The position numbers and the translations under genes are program-made. The notes under the pieces were generated by a model. It did not search any database, was not told where the DNA came from, and was given only the letters and a program-made list of their open reading frames with translations. Shown one piece after another: positions 1 through 10,374 of a stretch of 64,000 nucleotides of DNA; position 1 is the stretch's first letter, and the number at the start of each line of letters is the position of its first letter. Location: positions 806,001 through 870,000 of the forward strand of contig JAMXDE010000024.1 in assembly GCA_026770025.1 (NCBI GenBank), given 5' to 3'. Source of the DNA: Craspedostauros australis (Eukaryota > Bacillariophyta > Bacillariophyceae > Mastogloiales > Achnanthaceae).

Positions 1-592
1 GTTTGCCGCTGCGCGCGTATTGATACGTCCATGCCAATTGTTGTTGTGGCGTCGTGCAATACAAGATGGTCACGCCATGTGCATCGCAAAAACGGTATTT
101 CGAATAATCCATATCGATTTCGCGGATGTTCGTTTGCCATGTGCGCGGGACGTTGCAATCCTGGAATGTGACGACCGCGGTTCGGGGCAGTTGCAGAAGG
201 ACTTGCCAGACATCGTCATTGACGCTGGTATTCAAATAGATGACCTGCGGATCGCATTGCAACAAGACATCCAACCTTGATGCGGATCCTTGACGCGCCG
301 TGTTGGTGGTGCCGAGCTGCAACCAGACATCATGTTGCTGTCGCACGATGCAATCCAACGTGGCCCATAGCGTGGGCAAGGCGCGCGGCAGGATGGCGCC
401 GGGCAGCAGCTTGGCGCATGTTTGCAAGACGATGTGGCGGTGCAGGACGTTGTCGGGTGCTCGCAGGATGGTGATGGGGAGGACGCCTTCGTGCGTGTGC
501 TGCGGTTGCCAGTCGTACTGCGATAACAGGGCCTCCCAGCTGGCTTCATGTGCGGCTTCGATACTCTGCCGGATACTGTTTGCGAGACGCAT
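1..592 (-). CDS. Unrecognised protein, N-terminal 197 residues, runs off left edge
   Basis: Reading the minus strand from the ATG at 592, the frame stays open for 197 codons to the window edge. It begins MRLANSIRQSIEAAHEASWE. The composition is that of a normal globular protein: mixed hydrophobics, many Trp and Gln, no low complexity. I see no motif I can name. An in-frame TAG nine codons upstream supports 592 as the start unless an intron intervenes. Only 29 nt separate this ATG from the stop of the next gene upstream on the same strand. The sequence just before it contains CTGATTAATTTCTAG, which looks like a branch point plus 3' splice site, so this could instead be a later exon of that gene. 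I found no convincing donor. Confidence 0.6.
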   Translation of the reverse strand, partial: MRLANSIRQSIEAAHEASWEALLSQYDWQPQHTHEGVLPITILRAPDNVLHRHIVLQTCAKLLPGAILPRALPTLWATLDCIVRQQHDVWLQLGTTNTARQGSASRLDVLLQCDPQVIYLNTSVNDDVWQVLLQLPRTAVVTFQDCNVPRTWQTNIREIDMDYSKYRFCDAHGVTILYCTTPQQQLAWTYQYARSGK

Positions 593-621
593 GATGATGC
601 AAAATTGAATCTAGAAATTAA

Positions 622-2913
622 TCAGGTTTCGCCGTCGATTGTGCGACGGTGCAGACTGGATTCGGAAAATGCCTTGACAAGTTTGGGTCGCGCCGATCGT
701 CCGCGAATGGTGCTGCGCCGCGTGCGTCGCGATGATGATTTGCTGTGCACGGAAAGCTTCTCCAAAAGTTCCGTCATTTCTTGGCTGGGTCGCAAACGGT
801 GCGACGAGACGGAGGAGTCGGGTGAATCGGGCGCAGGTTTTCGCGATAGCAATTCGTTCTGCTGAATGGCGGCATCCAATCCCTCCAGCTGTTCCCAGAT
901 CTCCTTGACGGAGTCGCTGAATTGGGGCATGGAGGCTTGGCGCGTGAGCATGGGGGCGCGGTCCTTCTTGGTGGGCCGCTTGCGCTGCTTGGGATCCTCC
1001 GTGGCGGGTGTGGCGCTGTTGCTGCGGCTGCGTCGTCTGGCGCGGTTGTTGCGTTCGGCCACTTGCGGCTTTCTTCGGCTGGTGCGTCGCTGGGCGCCCG
1101 AGACTGGCGCCGTGTGCGTGGAGATGGCGAGCTCGTCCTTGGCCTTGACCACGATGCCGCTGCGCTGCGACGATGGCTTTTGCGTGCCCGTCTTGCCGTC
1201 GTTGTCCGCGGCGGAACGGCTCTTGATGCTGCGGCGCTTCGACGACGATCGCGTTGCCGAGGGGCCGCGTTGGCGCCGTTCCTTGGGAGAGACTCCGGCG
1301 CGTTTGCCGTTGCGTCGCGACCGCAGCCCCGCGTTGGACGATTGCGGCGTGCGGATGTCCTTGAGCAGGGACTTCTTGGTGTCCTCCGAGAGCTCCTGCG
1401 ACCGCCGCTTGGGTTTGGTGCTGCGACTGGACTTCTTGCTGTCGTTGCTGCTCTTGCTCTGCTCCGCCTCCTCCAGCTCGTCATCGGAGACGAGGAAGTC
1501 GTGGTACGTCATCTGCTTGGGTTTCGGCTGTTCCACTTGCGTGAAGGTGCCGCCGCTGAAGATGGTGGCGTCCTCGTCCTCCTCGTCTTCTTCGCCATGG
1601 CGGCTGATCATGAGATCCTCCTCATCCGTGACAATGTCATCGGCTTCGGCCGAACCGCCGTCGACCGCGGGCGTCTTGCCATCGTGATCCTTGAGGGGCA
1701 CGAGGGCGATGGCGCCGGATTCGCGCGCATCTGGATCCACGCCGAACTCCTGCTGCAGGACCTGCTTCGAAAAGAGCTGCGAGATATCGCCGCCGAACGC
1801 GGGCGGCTTGCGCACGGTGGGCGCCGACATGGCAAACAGATCGGGAAAGGCCTCATTCTGGAACGCCTTCGCTGCGGGCTTCTGCAGGACCTTGGGCGAC
1901 AGGATGACCTGCCGCGGGTTGGTGGACAGCGCCGCGTTGAAGGAGACGTTGCGTTGCAGGGCGGATGGCGTGGAAGAGCGCTTGGGCGCGGCCGGGATGT
2001 GGGAGTCGCTGTTGCTGCGGCCGCGCAGGTTGGGCAGCGACGAATTGCGGTGCAACGTCGCCTTCCTCACGACCGTGAACCCGTCGCTGGGCGTCTCCTG
2101 GACTGGCGATGGCTGCTGCTGTTGCTTGCGGCGCTCGTAGCGCTGGTTCCACAGCTGGACCGCCGGATTGTCGAGCTTGGACTGCAGCAGAGATGGCAGC
2201 AGGCAGTCGATGGTCTGATCCAGCGCCAGACAGGGCACCACGGTGTCCACGATCTTGGAGCAGCTCCTGCAGTACTCCTGCGTCTGCTGCTGCCAGCAAC
2301 CGGAGCAGACGGTGGAGGCCTTGCAGCCGCAGCTCAAGGTGACGGCGTTGCAGATGACGTCGTCGCAGATGGAGCAGATGAAGGAGGGCGGCACGATCGT
2401 GGATGGATCGAATGCTTTTGGTTCCTCCGATTGCTGCTGCTTGGAAGAAGCGCCCGCGTTGGTTGCAGGCACCACAGACCGCGTCGCCCGTTCGCTGTGG
2501 ATGGTGTAGAGAGGCGGCAGCTTGGTGAAGATGGCGGACTGCGTCAGGTCGTCCACCGTCGGGAAGCACCCCGACTTGGCCTGCGATGTCGGAGACGGCG
2601 ATGCTGCCTCCCATTGCGATTCATCGTCCGAGTCCATCATCGCGTCCTCCTCCGTGATGGTCAGCTTGGGAGGCGAGATGTCTTCCTCCACGCCGACGGG
2701 GCTCAAGGAGCAGGCCGTTGCCTTCAGTTGCAGGTCGTCCTGCGTGGGCATGAACTGCGCGTACTGCGTCGGTCGGTTGGACAGGGACGTGTTGTCGCTG
2801 CCTCCAGAGGATGCGCCGCTGGATGCCACGGAAGCTTCGCCGCTCATGGCATCGTACGACGCTCTTCGTTGGAAGGCTGCTGCGAATGATGCTGCTTTCA
2901 CCATCTTCTCCAT
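622..2913 (-). CDS. RING-like zinc-finger, Ser-rich disordered protein
   Basis: 763 residues from the ATG at 2913 (MEKMVKAASF). The open frame extends 5' to 3051 only through non-ATG codons that include a minisatellite, so I reject the longer start. Residues about 180-218 hold a Cys cluster: CSIC, then CGC, CSGC and CRSC. This is RING/U-box-like spacing, but with Cys where many RINGs have His, followed by a hydrophobic LDQTIDCLL stretch. The rest is low complexity: Ser/Arg-rich blocks, an acidic EEDEEDED tract near the middle and KRRS-type basic patches in the C-terminal third. This suggests a nuclear, phosphorylated, possibly ubiquitin-ligase-like protein, but only the Cys spacing supports that. 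A 655-codon antisense frame (922-2889) is judged a shadow. Confidence 0.75.
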   Translation of the reverse strand: MEKMVKAASFAAAFQRRASYDAMSGEASVASSGASSGGSDNTSLSNRPTQYAQFMPTQDDLQLKATACSLSPVGVEEDISPPKLTITEEDAMMDSDDESQWEAASPSPTSQAKSGCFPTVDDLTQSAIFTKLPPLYTIHSERATRSVVPATNAGASSKQQQSEEPKAFDPSTIVPPSFICSICDDVICNAVTLSCGCKASTVCSGCWQQQTQEYCRSCSKIVDTVVPCLALDQTIDCLLPSLLQSKLDNPAVQLWNQRYERRKQQQQPSPVQETPSDGFTVVRKATLHRNSSLPNLRGRSNSDSHIPAAPKRSSTPSALQRNVSFNAALSTNPRQVILSPKVLQKPAAKAFQNEAFPDLFAMSAPTVRKPPAFGGDISQLFSKQVLQQEFGVDPDARESGAIALVPLKDHDGKTPAVDGGSAEADDIVTDEEDLMISRHGEEDEEDEDATIFSGGTFTQVEQPKPKQMTYHDFLVSDDELEEAEQSKSSNDSKKSSRSTKPKRRSQELSEDTKKSLLKDIRTPQSSNAGLRSRRNGKRAGVSPKERRQRGPSATRSSSKRRSIKSRSAADNDGKTGTQKPSSQRSGIVVKAKDELAISTHTAPVSGAQRRTSRRKPQVAERNNRARRRSRSNSATPATEDPKQRKRPTKKDRAPMLTRQASMPQFSDSVKEIWEQLEGLDAAIQQNELLSRKPAPDSPDSSVSSHRLRPSQEMTELLEKLSVHSKSSSRRTRRSTIRGRSARPKLVKAFSESSLHRRTIDGET

Positions 2914-2969
2914 TGTCACAGTCTTCTCTCCAGATTGGATTATATTTCTATTATATTCTATAATGGATG

Positions 2970-3030
2970 GTATTGTGTTGTGGGTATTGTGGGTATTGTG
3001 GGTATTGTGGGTATTGTGTGGGTATTGTGT
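2970..3030. repeat. Minisatellite, 9-bp TATTGTGGG unit
   Basis: About six imperfect copies of a 9-bp unit (GTATTGTGG in another phase) lie just upstream of the RING-like gene, in its 5' leader or promoter. Read through on the minus strand they would encode Asn-Thr-His repeats, which explains the artificial N-terminal extension of that frame. Confidence 0.85.
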
Positions 3031-3836
3031 TGGAACGAGCAGAGCTTCCAATGAATGGATGCATGGATGGAGCGGGAGATAACAGGAACGTCTCTACCGC
3101 TCTCACTTCGGCCCTTCTCGATGATCATCTGTTTGCCAACAGCGCCGATACACACCCTATCTCGCAGACATGCGCGCAAAGTGGAGCATTGAACCGAGCA
3201 AGAAAAAGAAGATCGTCATGCGCAACAAGCACCACAAATGCTGTTCCACCCAACGCGCACAACAACACAGAACTTCCAACGCCTGGAAGAAGAACAAACG
3301 GAATCGGCCTTTCGCTGTCATGCACCACACGGACTGCGGACACAAATATGTATGATATTTCTTGCTCGTAATCCGGGAGGAGATCGCACGAACATACATT
3401 TATGGAGATACGCGCAATGCGTTTCCTGTGACGTTATTGCCTCGTTTTCGTTCGGGAGTCAATTATGCTATGTTCGTGATCCGATCAAGACGATGAGACT
3501 CATCGTTCGGCCGAAGACGCAAGGACATGGGCGGCGAAGTTGTGTTCTTTTGAGTCACATCGCATCGTGTGGAGGATCATCGGATGACATGTGGGCATCC
3601 CTGTGATCAGGTGCAGCGCGCCGACTTTGTGGCAAGAATCCCATCCCATTCCATGCCAAGCCATTCCATGGCAAGTCAAATCAAATCAGATGCCAATGTA
3701 TGGGATGCATGGCAGGGGATGTCATGCAAGCACGACAGTGGCATTGCATTGTCCATCTGATCCAATGCAACCGCAACAACTCCACACGATGATCGCCTCC
3801 AACGGAACACGCGAGATGGTGCTGTGACATCATCAT

Positions 3837-3860
3837 CAACAACAACAACAACAACAACAA
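3837..3860. repeat. (CAA)n microsatellite
   Basis: Eight CAA triplets in a row in intergenic sequence. Confidence 0.85.
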
Positions 3861-4218
3861 GGGGACGGAAGAGGCGCAACGCTGAAGCGGCCGGTTTCGT
3901 GGGAGACAGAAAATTCCTCTCCGAATCCAAATTGTTCGTATCCAAATAGTACTATATGGATGGTACCACTAAAGATATCCCATAGAATTGGTACCCAAAC
4001 AAATGTGACTCTGGCGCCTTCATCTTGGATGCCAACTGGTGAACAGCGAAAAAGGCTCTGGCCTTTCATGCATGCAGCCATGCGACAACAAAAGCGTCAA
4101 TGTCCTTCTCCGTGGGAAGGGTCACGACCAACAAGGGAGGAGGGAGAAGGACAACCGGTCCGCTGTTGGCACAATCGCATCCCTGGAAATTAGAGAGAAA
4201 CTTGTGGTAGACTACTTA

Positions 4219-4227
4219 CAACAGCAA

Positions 4228-4290
<63 letters not shown>
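4219..4290. repeat. (CAACAG)n microsatellite
   Basis: A 72-bp run of CAA/CAG triplets. It lies in a 183-codon plus-strand frame (4039-4590) that would encode poly-Gln, but nothing else in that frame looks like protein. Confidence 0.85.
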
Positions 4291-4813
4291 GGACGACCAA
4301 GACGGCAAGACGAGTGTAGCAGCAGAGCACTCCACGTTAGCTCATTCAACCAACTGGAACGCCTCAAGCAACCTCCATCCTTGCTCCGGCTCGTCTTGGT
4401 GCTCACATCCCCATCCGGATACTCTGCACCGCTGATCGCGCCAAGTTGCCGCAGAGACGAACTCCAACGCGCGGAAGGAAGCAAGACCCAAGCAAGCACA
4501 CAAAGCATTCTCCTCGTTCTCTTTCGTCCCGAGTACTGGTCACCGATTCGCATCACCAGGGGTCATACCACCGGCACACGGCACCCATAGTGGTACTCGT
4601 TGGCGCGAACAGGCACCAAGATCCGTTTGCGACACTGCGCGCCAACATCACACAATTCGCACGAATACTCTTTCCTGGGCACAACAGACTGCACAGAGAC
4701 GTCTCTCAGATCCTGCGCTCGTGTCATCCCATATAATATTATACCATATATTCTATTGTTAGAGCAATACGCACGCAACACCATAATAGCAACAACAGCA
4801 ACGCTATAACGAC

Positions 4814-7800
4814 ATGCAGACGCAACACGACGATGACGAGGACATGGCGGCGCCGCCCACGGAGCTGAATGCCATGCCATCACTGGTTGCCCTGCAGGAG
4901 CCCACGGAACCAGGCATGCCTGGCAACGCAGCGCCCCCTGCATCGCAGGACGGTGGCGCACGCACCGTCACCACCGTTCGATCGCACCGCGGCGGGGGCA
5001 TGCGGCGCCGCATCCAAGGACGTCCAGCGCAGCCAGCGCCCAGAGCGTCGACTCCCCAGGAGCTCAACAACCCCAATCAGCGTCCTTCCATCACTGCGAG
5101 ATTCCAGGCCACGGCCATGGTCATCAGCGATGACAGCGAAGACGACATCGACCTCGATACGGCCGTCACGGCTGCGCCCAGAACGGAGGAGCAGATGAAG
5201 GAATTCGAGCGCGCGCAACGTCAGCAGGGCAAGCAGGTGCGCGTCATCCGAAGGGCTCCTGCTTCGCTCACTGCGTCGCGTCCCGCACCTGATGCTGCCT
5301 CCGTGCTGCCGCCACCACCGCCATCATCGCAGGATGCTGTGCAGCAACAATACAGGGTGGCGGCCGACGCGGAGGACGACGATGGTCTGCTCGATATGGA
5401 CGGCGCCTTTGCCTCCACCATCCCGCACCAGCAGCGCAAAGCAGCGCCCGACAATCAGGCGCTCTCCATGAGCAGCACCCACAGCACTAAGTCCATGGTG
5501 GAATCAAGGTTGGCGGCCGCGCAGCTCGTCATGGACGATCCCGACAGTTCCAAACGTCGGCCTGTATCGCGGACGTCGGCTGCAACGGCGGACACGGACG
5601 CCAAACGCCGCGAGCTCGATGCTGCCGTGGCCGCGAATACGGCCCTCTTGCCGGGGGCGGTGGCCGTGGCGGGGCCGGACTTTGCGGCTCTCAGTCCCGG
5701 CAACAGCGTCGGCAGCACCAGCAGCCGCTCCATGCGCATGGATCACGCGGGTGAGATCCAGGAAACGCAGCACGACGAATCCAACGACGAGAGGCTGTCC
5801 TCCGCCAGGATCAGCGGCCGGTCCAACGTCATTCGGATCCGCGGCACCAGAACGCCGCGCGACGACAACTCCATCATCAGCGGAGCCTATCCGCAGCAGC
5901 AGGCCAAGACGGACGCAGCGAAGCAGCCCGAGCAAAAGCAGATCGCTCCCACCACGGCGCTGCGTGCCCCGCCCGAATCCATGGGTCTGGCCAAGCAGCG
6001 GGCCCAAGCTGGTCGTGGTCAGGGCGTTCCGCGCGGTCGTCCATCTTCTATCGACGACGATGATGACGACACTCTCACCTTCATCACCGATGACGTGCCG
6101 CAGATCACGCTGAGCCAGCACATGAGCACGGGCACGGCCAACGAAGTCACGCGATCGGCCCATCCCAACGCTAAAATGACGCAGGCACCCGCAAACGACG
6201 ATCACGAAGAAGTCGTAGAACCCGGCGCCTACGCCGTGGAAGGTGTCGACGGCGCCGTCGATGATGCCGACTACGAGATGTACGGTATCAACGAGGAGAA
6301 TTGGGACGAAGATCGCACCTTGACCACGGAGCAGGCCATGGGGGGATCGGTCGCGGATGGACGGCGCAACACAGACGCCGTGTCCATGCTCGGTGTCAGC
6401 AGCCATCATGCGCATCAATCGATAGCTGACCAATCCATCGGCGACGCGGAGCTGGGCCATACCACGGAGCACTCGCGGCCCACCGTGCCAGCCTACCTGG
6501 CGAGTCAACCGCAGGTGGTGCGTCCCGGCATCGACGAGGCCTTGGACAATGCTTCGAAGCACAGCGTGCGCAAGGACGAGGACCCTGCACCCGGACGCAA
6601 AAAGACCGTCATCTTCGGAACGATCGGCGTCATCTGCCTCATCATCGTCATTGTCGTCGTCGTTGTCATCGCCGTGTCGGCGGGCGGTTCGTCCGGCGGC
6701 GGCAACGAAACGCAGGGCCCCACGCAGGCGCCCACGACACCGCGCGATTCGCCAAGGCGCCAAGAACTCGAGAGAATCCTCACGCCCATCCTGGGACAAC
6801 CCGATCAGCTCGACAACGCCGCCTCCATCGAGTACACCGCCGTCGCGTGGATGACAGACAACGACGAGATCATTCTCATCGATGACGCCGCCAAGATTCG
6901 CGTGCGTTTCGCGTTGCTCATGTTCTTCTTCAATCTCGATGACGCCCTTGTCACAGACTTCCTAGGCACACAAGATGAATGCAGTTGGGTCTACGTGACG
7001 TGCACGGACGGGGTCGTCACGGCCATCAATGCAGATGAGAAGGGGTTGAAAGGCTCCATTCCGGTGGAGTTCAGGGAGTTGTCGACCCTCAGTAAGTCAT
7101 TCTTGTTTGCTTGTCTGCAGAATGTGTATTATGTTCGAATGCGCATGTCTAACGAATCTCCTCATTCTCTGCCATTGACATACATGCACCACGTGGATAC
7201 GACAGACAAATTGTCTCTTTTGCTCAACAAGATTAACGGAACGATAGGAGAGCAGATCGCGACAATGAGTAACCTGACAGACTTAACTGTCGCTGCGAAC
7301 GAGTTGACGGAAGTCCAATTCGACAAGTTGCCTTCCGGCATCGGTACGTTGTGCGACGCGAATGCACGCATGATATTGTAGTGCAGACGAACAGGAATGA
7401 AGAGTGGAGCATCCTCTGCCATCGTTTGTTCGTGTCTCACGCTCTTCCGTTCTTTCTCTCTATGCACACGAATGGCATCTACGAATGACAGTGCACATCC
7501 TTGTATCACAAAACGAGCTGACTGGCTTCGATACAACCCAGCTCAAGCGCCTGGAATCTCTGGAGACATTGAGAATGGTACAAAACGAGCTCACTACTCC
7601 ACTGAAGGACATCATCCTACAACTTCCGGAAAGCATAAGTGAGTCCAACATCCTGTTGTGGAAAATCCGCTGACTGGTTCATTCTACATTGCATTTTTGT
7701 GCGTCGAAGCAAAGCTCTGGGGAAGTCTCACAACTGCGTTCGCTCCTCTTCTTGCCTTGCCTTGGTTCGACTTTGAACTCTCACCTCGATGATACTACAT

Positions 7801-9448
7801 TCTGTCTCTACACCCGCAATTTTTCGACCTATGTCCTTGCAATTCCATAGAGGATTTCCGATTCTCAAGCAACAAAATCGGAGGCACCATCCCAACCGAA
7901 ATCGGCAATCTGGTAAATCTCGGTACGTTTTGGTGGTTAAATTGCACAGTATATTTGCGAAGTGTGGTGCTGTCGTCTCATCCTGGCCTGGCGCCTGAAC
8001 ACGTCAAGAACAGCAGCAGTAGCGATTCTCTGATTTCTTGACGACCCATGGTTGATTTGCTGACAGCACGCTCAGAGCACGACATGATCCTGATCCACTC
8101 ACTCACTCAAATAATGTATGCTTCTCGTTGTCCGTACTTTCTTTCGTTCAATGGTTTGGTCGGTCGTTCTGCCTTGTTTGCCACAAACTTCTACTGCTCC
8201 TTACAGAATTGCTTGAGGGTGAATCCACTCGGGTTGCCGGCAGGTTGCCCGCAGAGATAGGCTCTCTCAGCAAAGTGACTTCGATGAACTTGAGGGGCAA
8301 TTCACTGACTGGGCCCATACCACCTGAGATTGGCGATATGCACGAACTTCAGCACTTGCGTTTGTTTACCAACCAGTTCAACGAAACCGTGCCTGCCGAG
8401 TTGGCGAATTTGACCAGGCTGGAATCGATCCACATTCGTGACAACAGATTATCTGGTCGGATACCGACCGAAATGGGACTTTTGTCCAACACCTTGAGTG
8501 AGTCTCGATTGTTGATGGACAGACCTGTTGGCGGCCTTCGTTCCACTGGTATGAACTTGCGAACGTGGAATGCATGTCGGTGACATTTGCCTGGATGTCT
8601 TTCTATCTTTGTGGATACCTCTCACATTGCGTTTTCGCTGTTACGCTATTCTTTGCTCCATATCATATCGTTCGGCTATCCCCTGTCTCATTTCACATAA
8701 AACGTTGGGCATTTCAGTTGCCATGGACTTCAGCCAGAACGCTTTCACCGGAAGCATCCCTTCCGAGCTTGGGCAGCTGACACTCTTGAATCAGTTATCA
8801 CTCTATTTCAATGACTTGGAAGGTGTGGTGCCGACCGAGTTGGCCGAGCTGGTGAATGTTGGTACGTCGGCCACGTCTGTGGGAACTCACGTGCGAGCAT
8901 TGTATCTGCGCCCGATGGAATATGTGGTCCTAGGAGTGCCTGATGAAGCAGATGGGAGCCAACGGTTGGTCCTCGGTCCGCACCCCTGCGAGTCTTGGTC
9001 TCCTTTCCATCCTTGCCCTTCATCCTCGCATGAGCGCAACGAGCACGCATTCATCTTCTGCTTGCCTTGTTCTCACCATCTTCTTTGTCTTCCTATTGAA
9101 TCTGCAATATCCATCGCTGGTGATTCCGTTGGCGACGGTTACTACGACGACGGCAACGTTGGCTGACCATGGCAATGACACCCATTGTCTCCGCCTCTGC
9201 ATGTTTGGATGTCACCATCCTGGCCCTGCGCCTCCATCGATTCTCTGGTGCTGGCTGTGCCTTGCTTCTGCTCAATATGACGCACCATTTGCTTCCCCAC
9301 GTTCACCACGCTTCCAGGTTTGCTGTACCTGGCGTCCACCTTCATCACGGAGGTACCCGCTGCCATGTGCAACGCGCCGCAGTTTGTCAAGATTACCGTG
9401 CCACAAGGAGCTTTGTGTCCATGTCCCAGTTGCGAGTTTGCGCGTTAG
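4814..9448 (+). CDS. Transmembrane LRR receptor-like protein without kinase, 7 exons
   Basis: Exons: 4814-7091, 7206-7343, 7492-7638, 7851-7922, 8207-8497, 8718-8861, 9318-9448. All six introns have GTAAGT, GTACGT or GTGAGT donors and AG acceptors, and all are phase 1. The joined product is 1066 residues. Residues 1-595 are a disordered, acidic/Gln-rich, presumably cytosolic region. One hydrophobic helix (about 597-620) follows a Lys pair. Then comes an LRR N-cap-like segment with CSWVYVTC, followed by plant-type LRRs (GxIPxEIGxLxxLxxLxLxxNxLxG). The protein ends with a Cys-rich cap, CPCPSCEFAR, before TAG. There is no kinase domain. A cell-surface recognition or adhesion role is likely; the ligand is unknown. 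The last exon was found by following the frame and LRR period past a 456-bp intron and is the least certain. Confidence 0.82.
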
Positions 9449-10374
9449 CATCGCATGCTCGACTTCATCCAGGAGGCGCGCATGTTGCAACAGCATGCAG
9501 AGTGGAGCATTCCACGTGTACGGCACCATATGTGCTCTACAGCATGTGATCCAGGGGGGCGCCTCCGATTGGGCATTGCACGATCACTGTGGTAAGAGAC
9601 GCACGAACATACAGGCAACGTCGTAGTATAACATTATGGAGTATTCACATTACGTAATATACCCCCATCCAACTTTCGTTGCATGAAGCTTCAGGCATAT
9701 GTGGAATGAAGCCGCCAGTTGGCTTGGTTAGAGCGCAGAATAGCATATTCCAACTTGCCGCAGAGTTAGCAAAATGTGAAATGTGAAGCTGCTCTAACTT
9801 GAGAACAGTCTAGTTTGTGTCACTGCTCTCTGGAAATGGCGTGGCTTGGAATTGACATGATGTTCGTTCGCGTTGTGCAACGACAAAACGTTGGTGGGGT
9901 CATTGTGACCTGATTGCGACACATGACTTGGCATGTGTATTGCGAAAAGCTGCGAAAGAAACACGTGCAATGTCACGCAACGACACGGCACCAAGCAAGC
10001 AAGAAAGTCCATCGTGCTTGTATGCAATCAAGCACATCCCTTCTTGTGTTGAATGCGAGGGAGGTACTACTAATAAGACTCTGACCCGGATCATACGATC
10101 TGGAGAGGCACTCGCAGGCGAACGAGGCGCGCGGCTTTCTTGTCCACAAAGCAAGGCAAGACAGTCATCAAGAAGAGACTGTTGGCGCAGTTGACCTGGT
10201 TGGATTCGTGGTCTTGAGCCTGCAGGATCTGATCAGAGAGCATCCGCTGACCAATCCATCGCGGATCCATCATTGTGCCACATTCAAGTCAAGTCAAGTG
10301 AAGACGATAGAGGACGATCCCAGCAGACAGCTTGATTGATTGATCAGAAGAGACATTGTGCATCTGCCGCCAAG
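9449..10374. other. Intergenic region, no gene seen
   Basis: 0.9 kb between two same-strand genes. Only short, composition-poor open frames occur. It should hold the 3' end of the LRR transcript and the promoter of the next gene. Confidence 0.6.

Larger units (their letters stand above)
2914..4813. other. Divergent intergenic region with tandem repeats
   Basis: 1.9 kb between divergently transcribed genes, so it should contain both promoters. It holds a TATTGTGGG minisatellite, a CAA tract and a CAACAG tract, listed separately. Open frames here are short or built on the repeats. I see no gene. Confidence 0.6.

Noticed and set aside
922..2889. 655-codon plus-strand frame opposite the RING-like gene
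   Set aside because: Ala/Arg/Gly/Leu-rich with no domain. It lies antisense to a frame with a zinc-finger Cys cluster and is explained by codon bias of that gene.
4039..4590. 183-codon frame with a poly-Gln tract
   Set aside because: Only the CAACAG repeat is notable; flanking translation is not protein-like.
5504..6799. 431-codon minus-strand frame over LRR exon 1
   Set aside because: Shadow of the plus-strand gene, which continues through well-formed introns into LRRs.
9715..9790. tRNA-like string (GGTTAGAGCGCAGAATAGC)
   Set aside because: No T-loop GGTTCGA-type segment and no acceptor stem pairing could be found.
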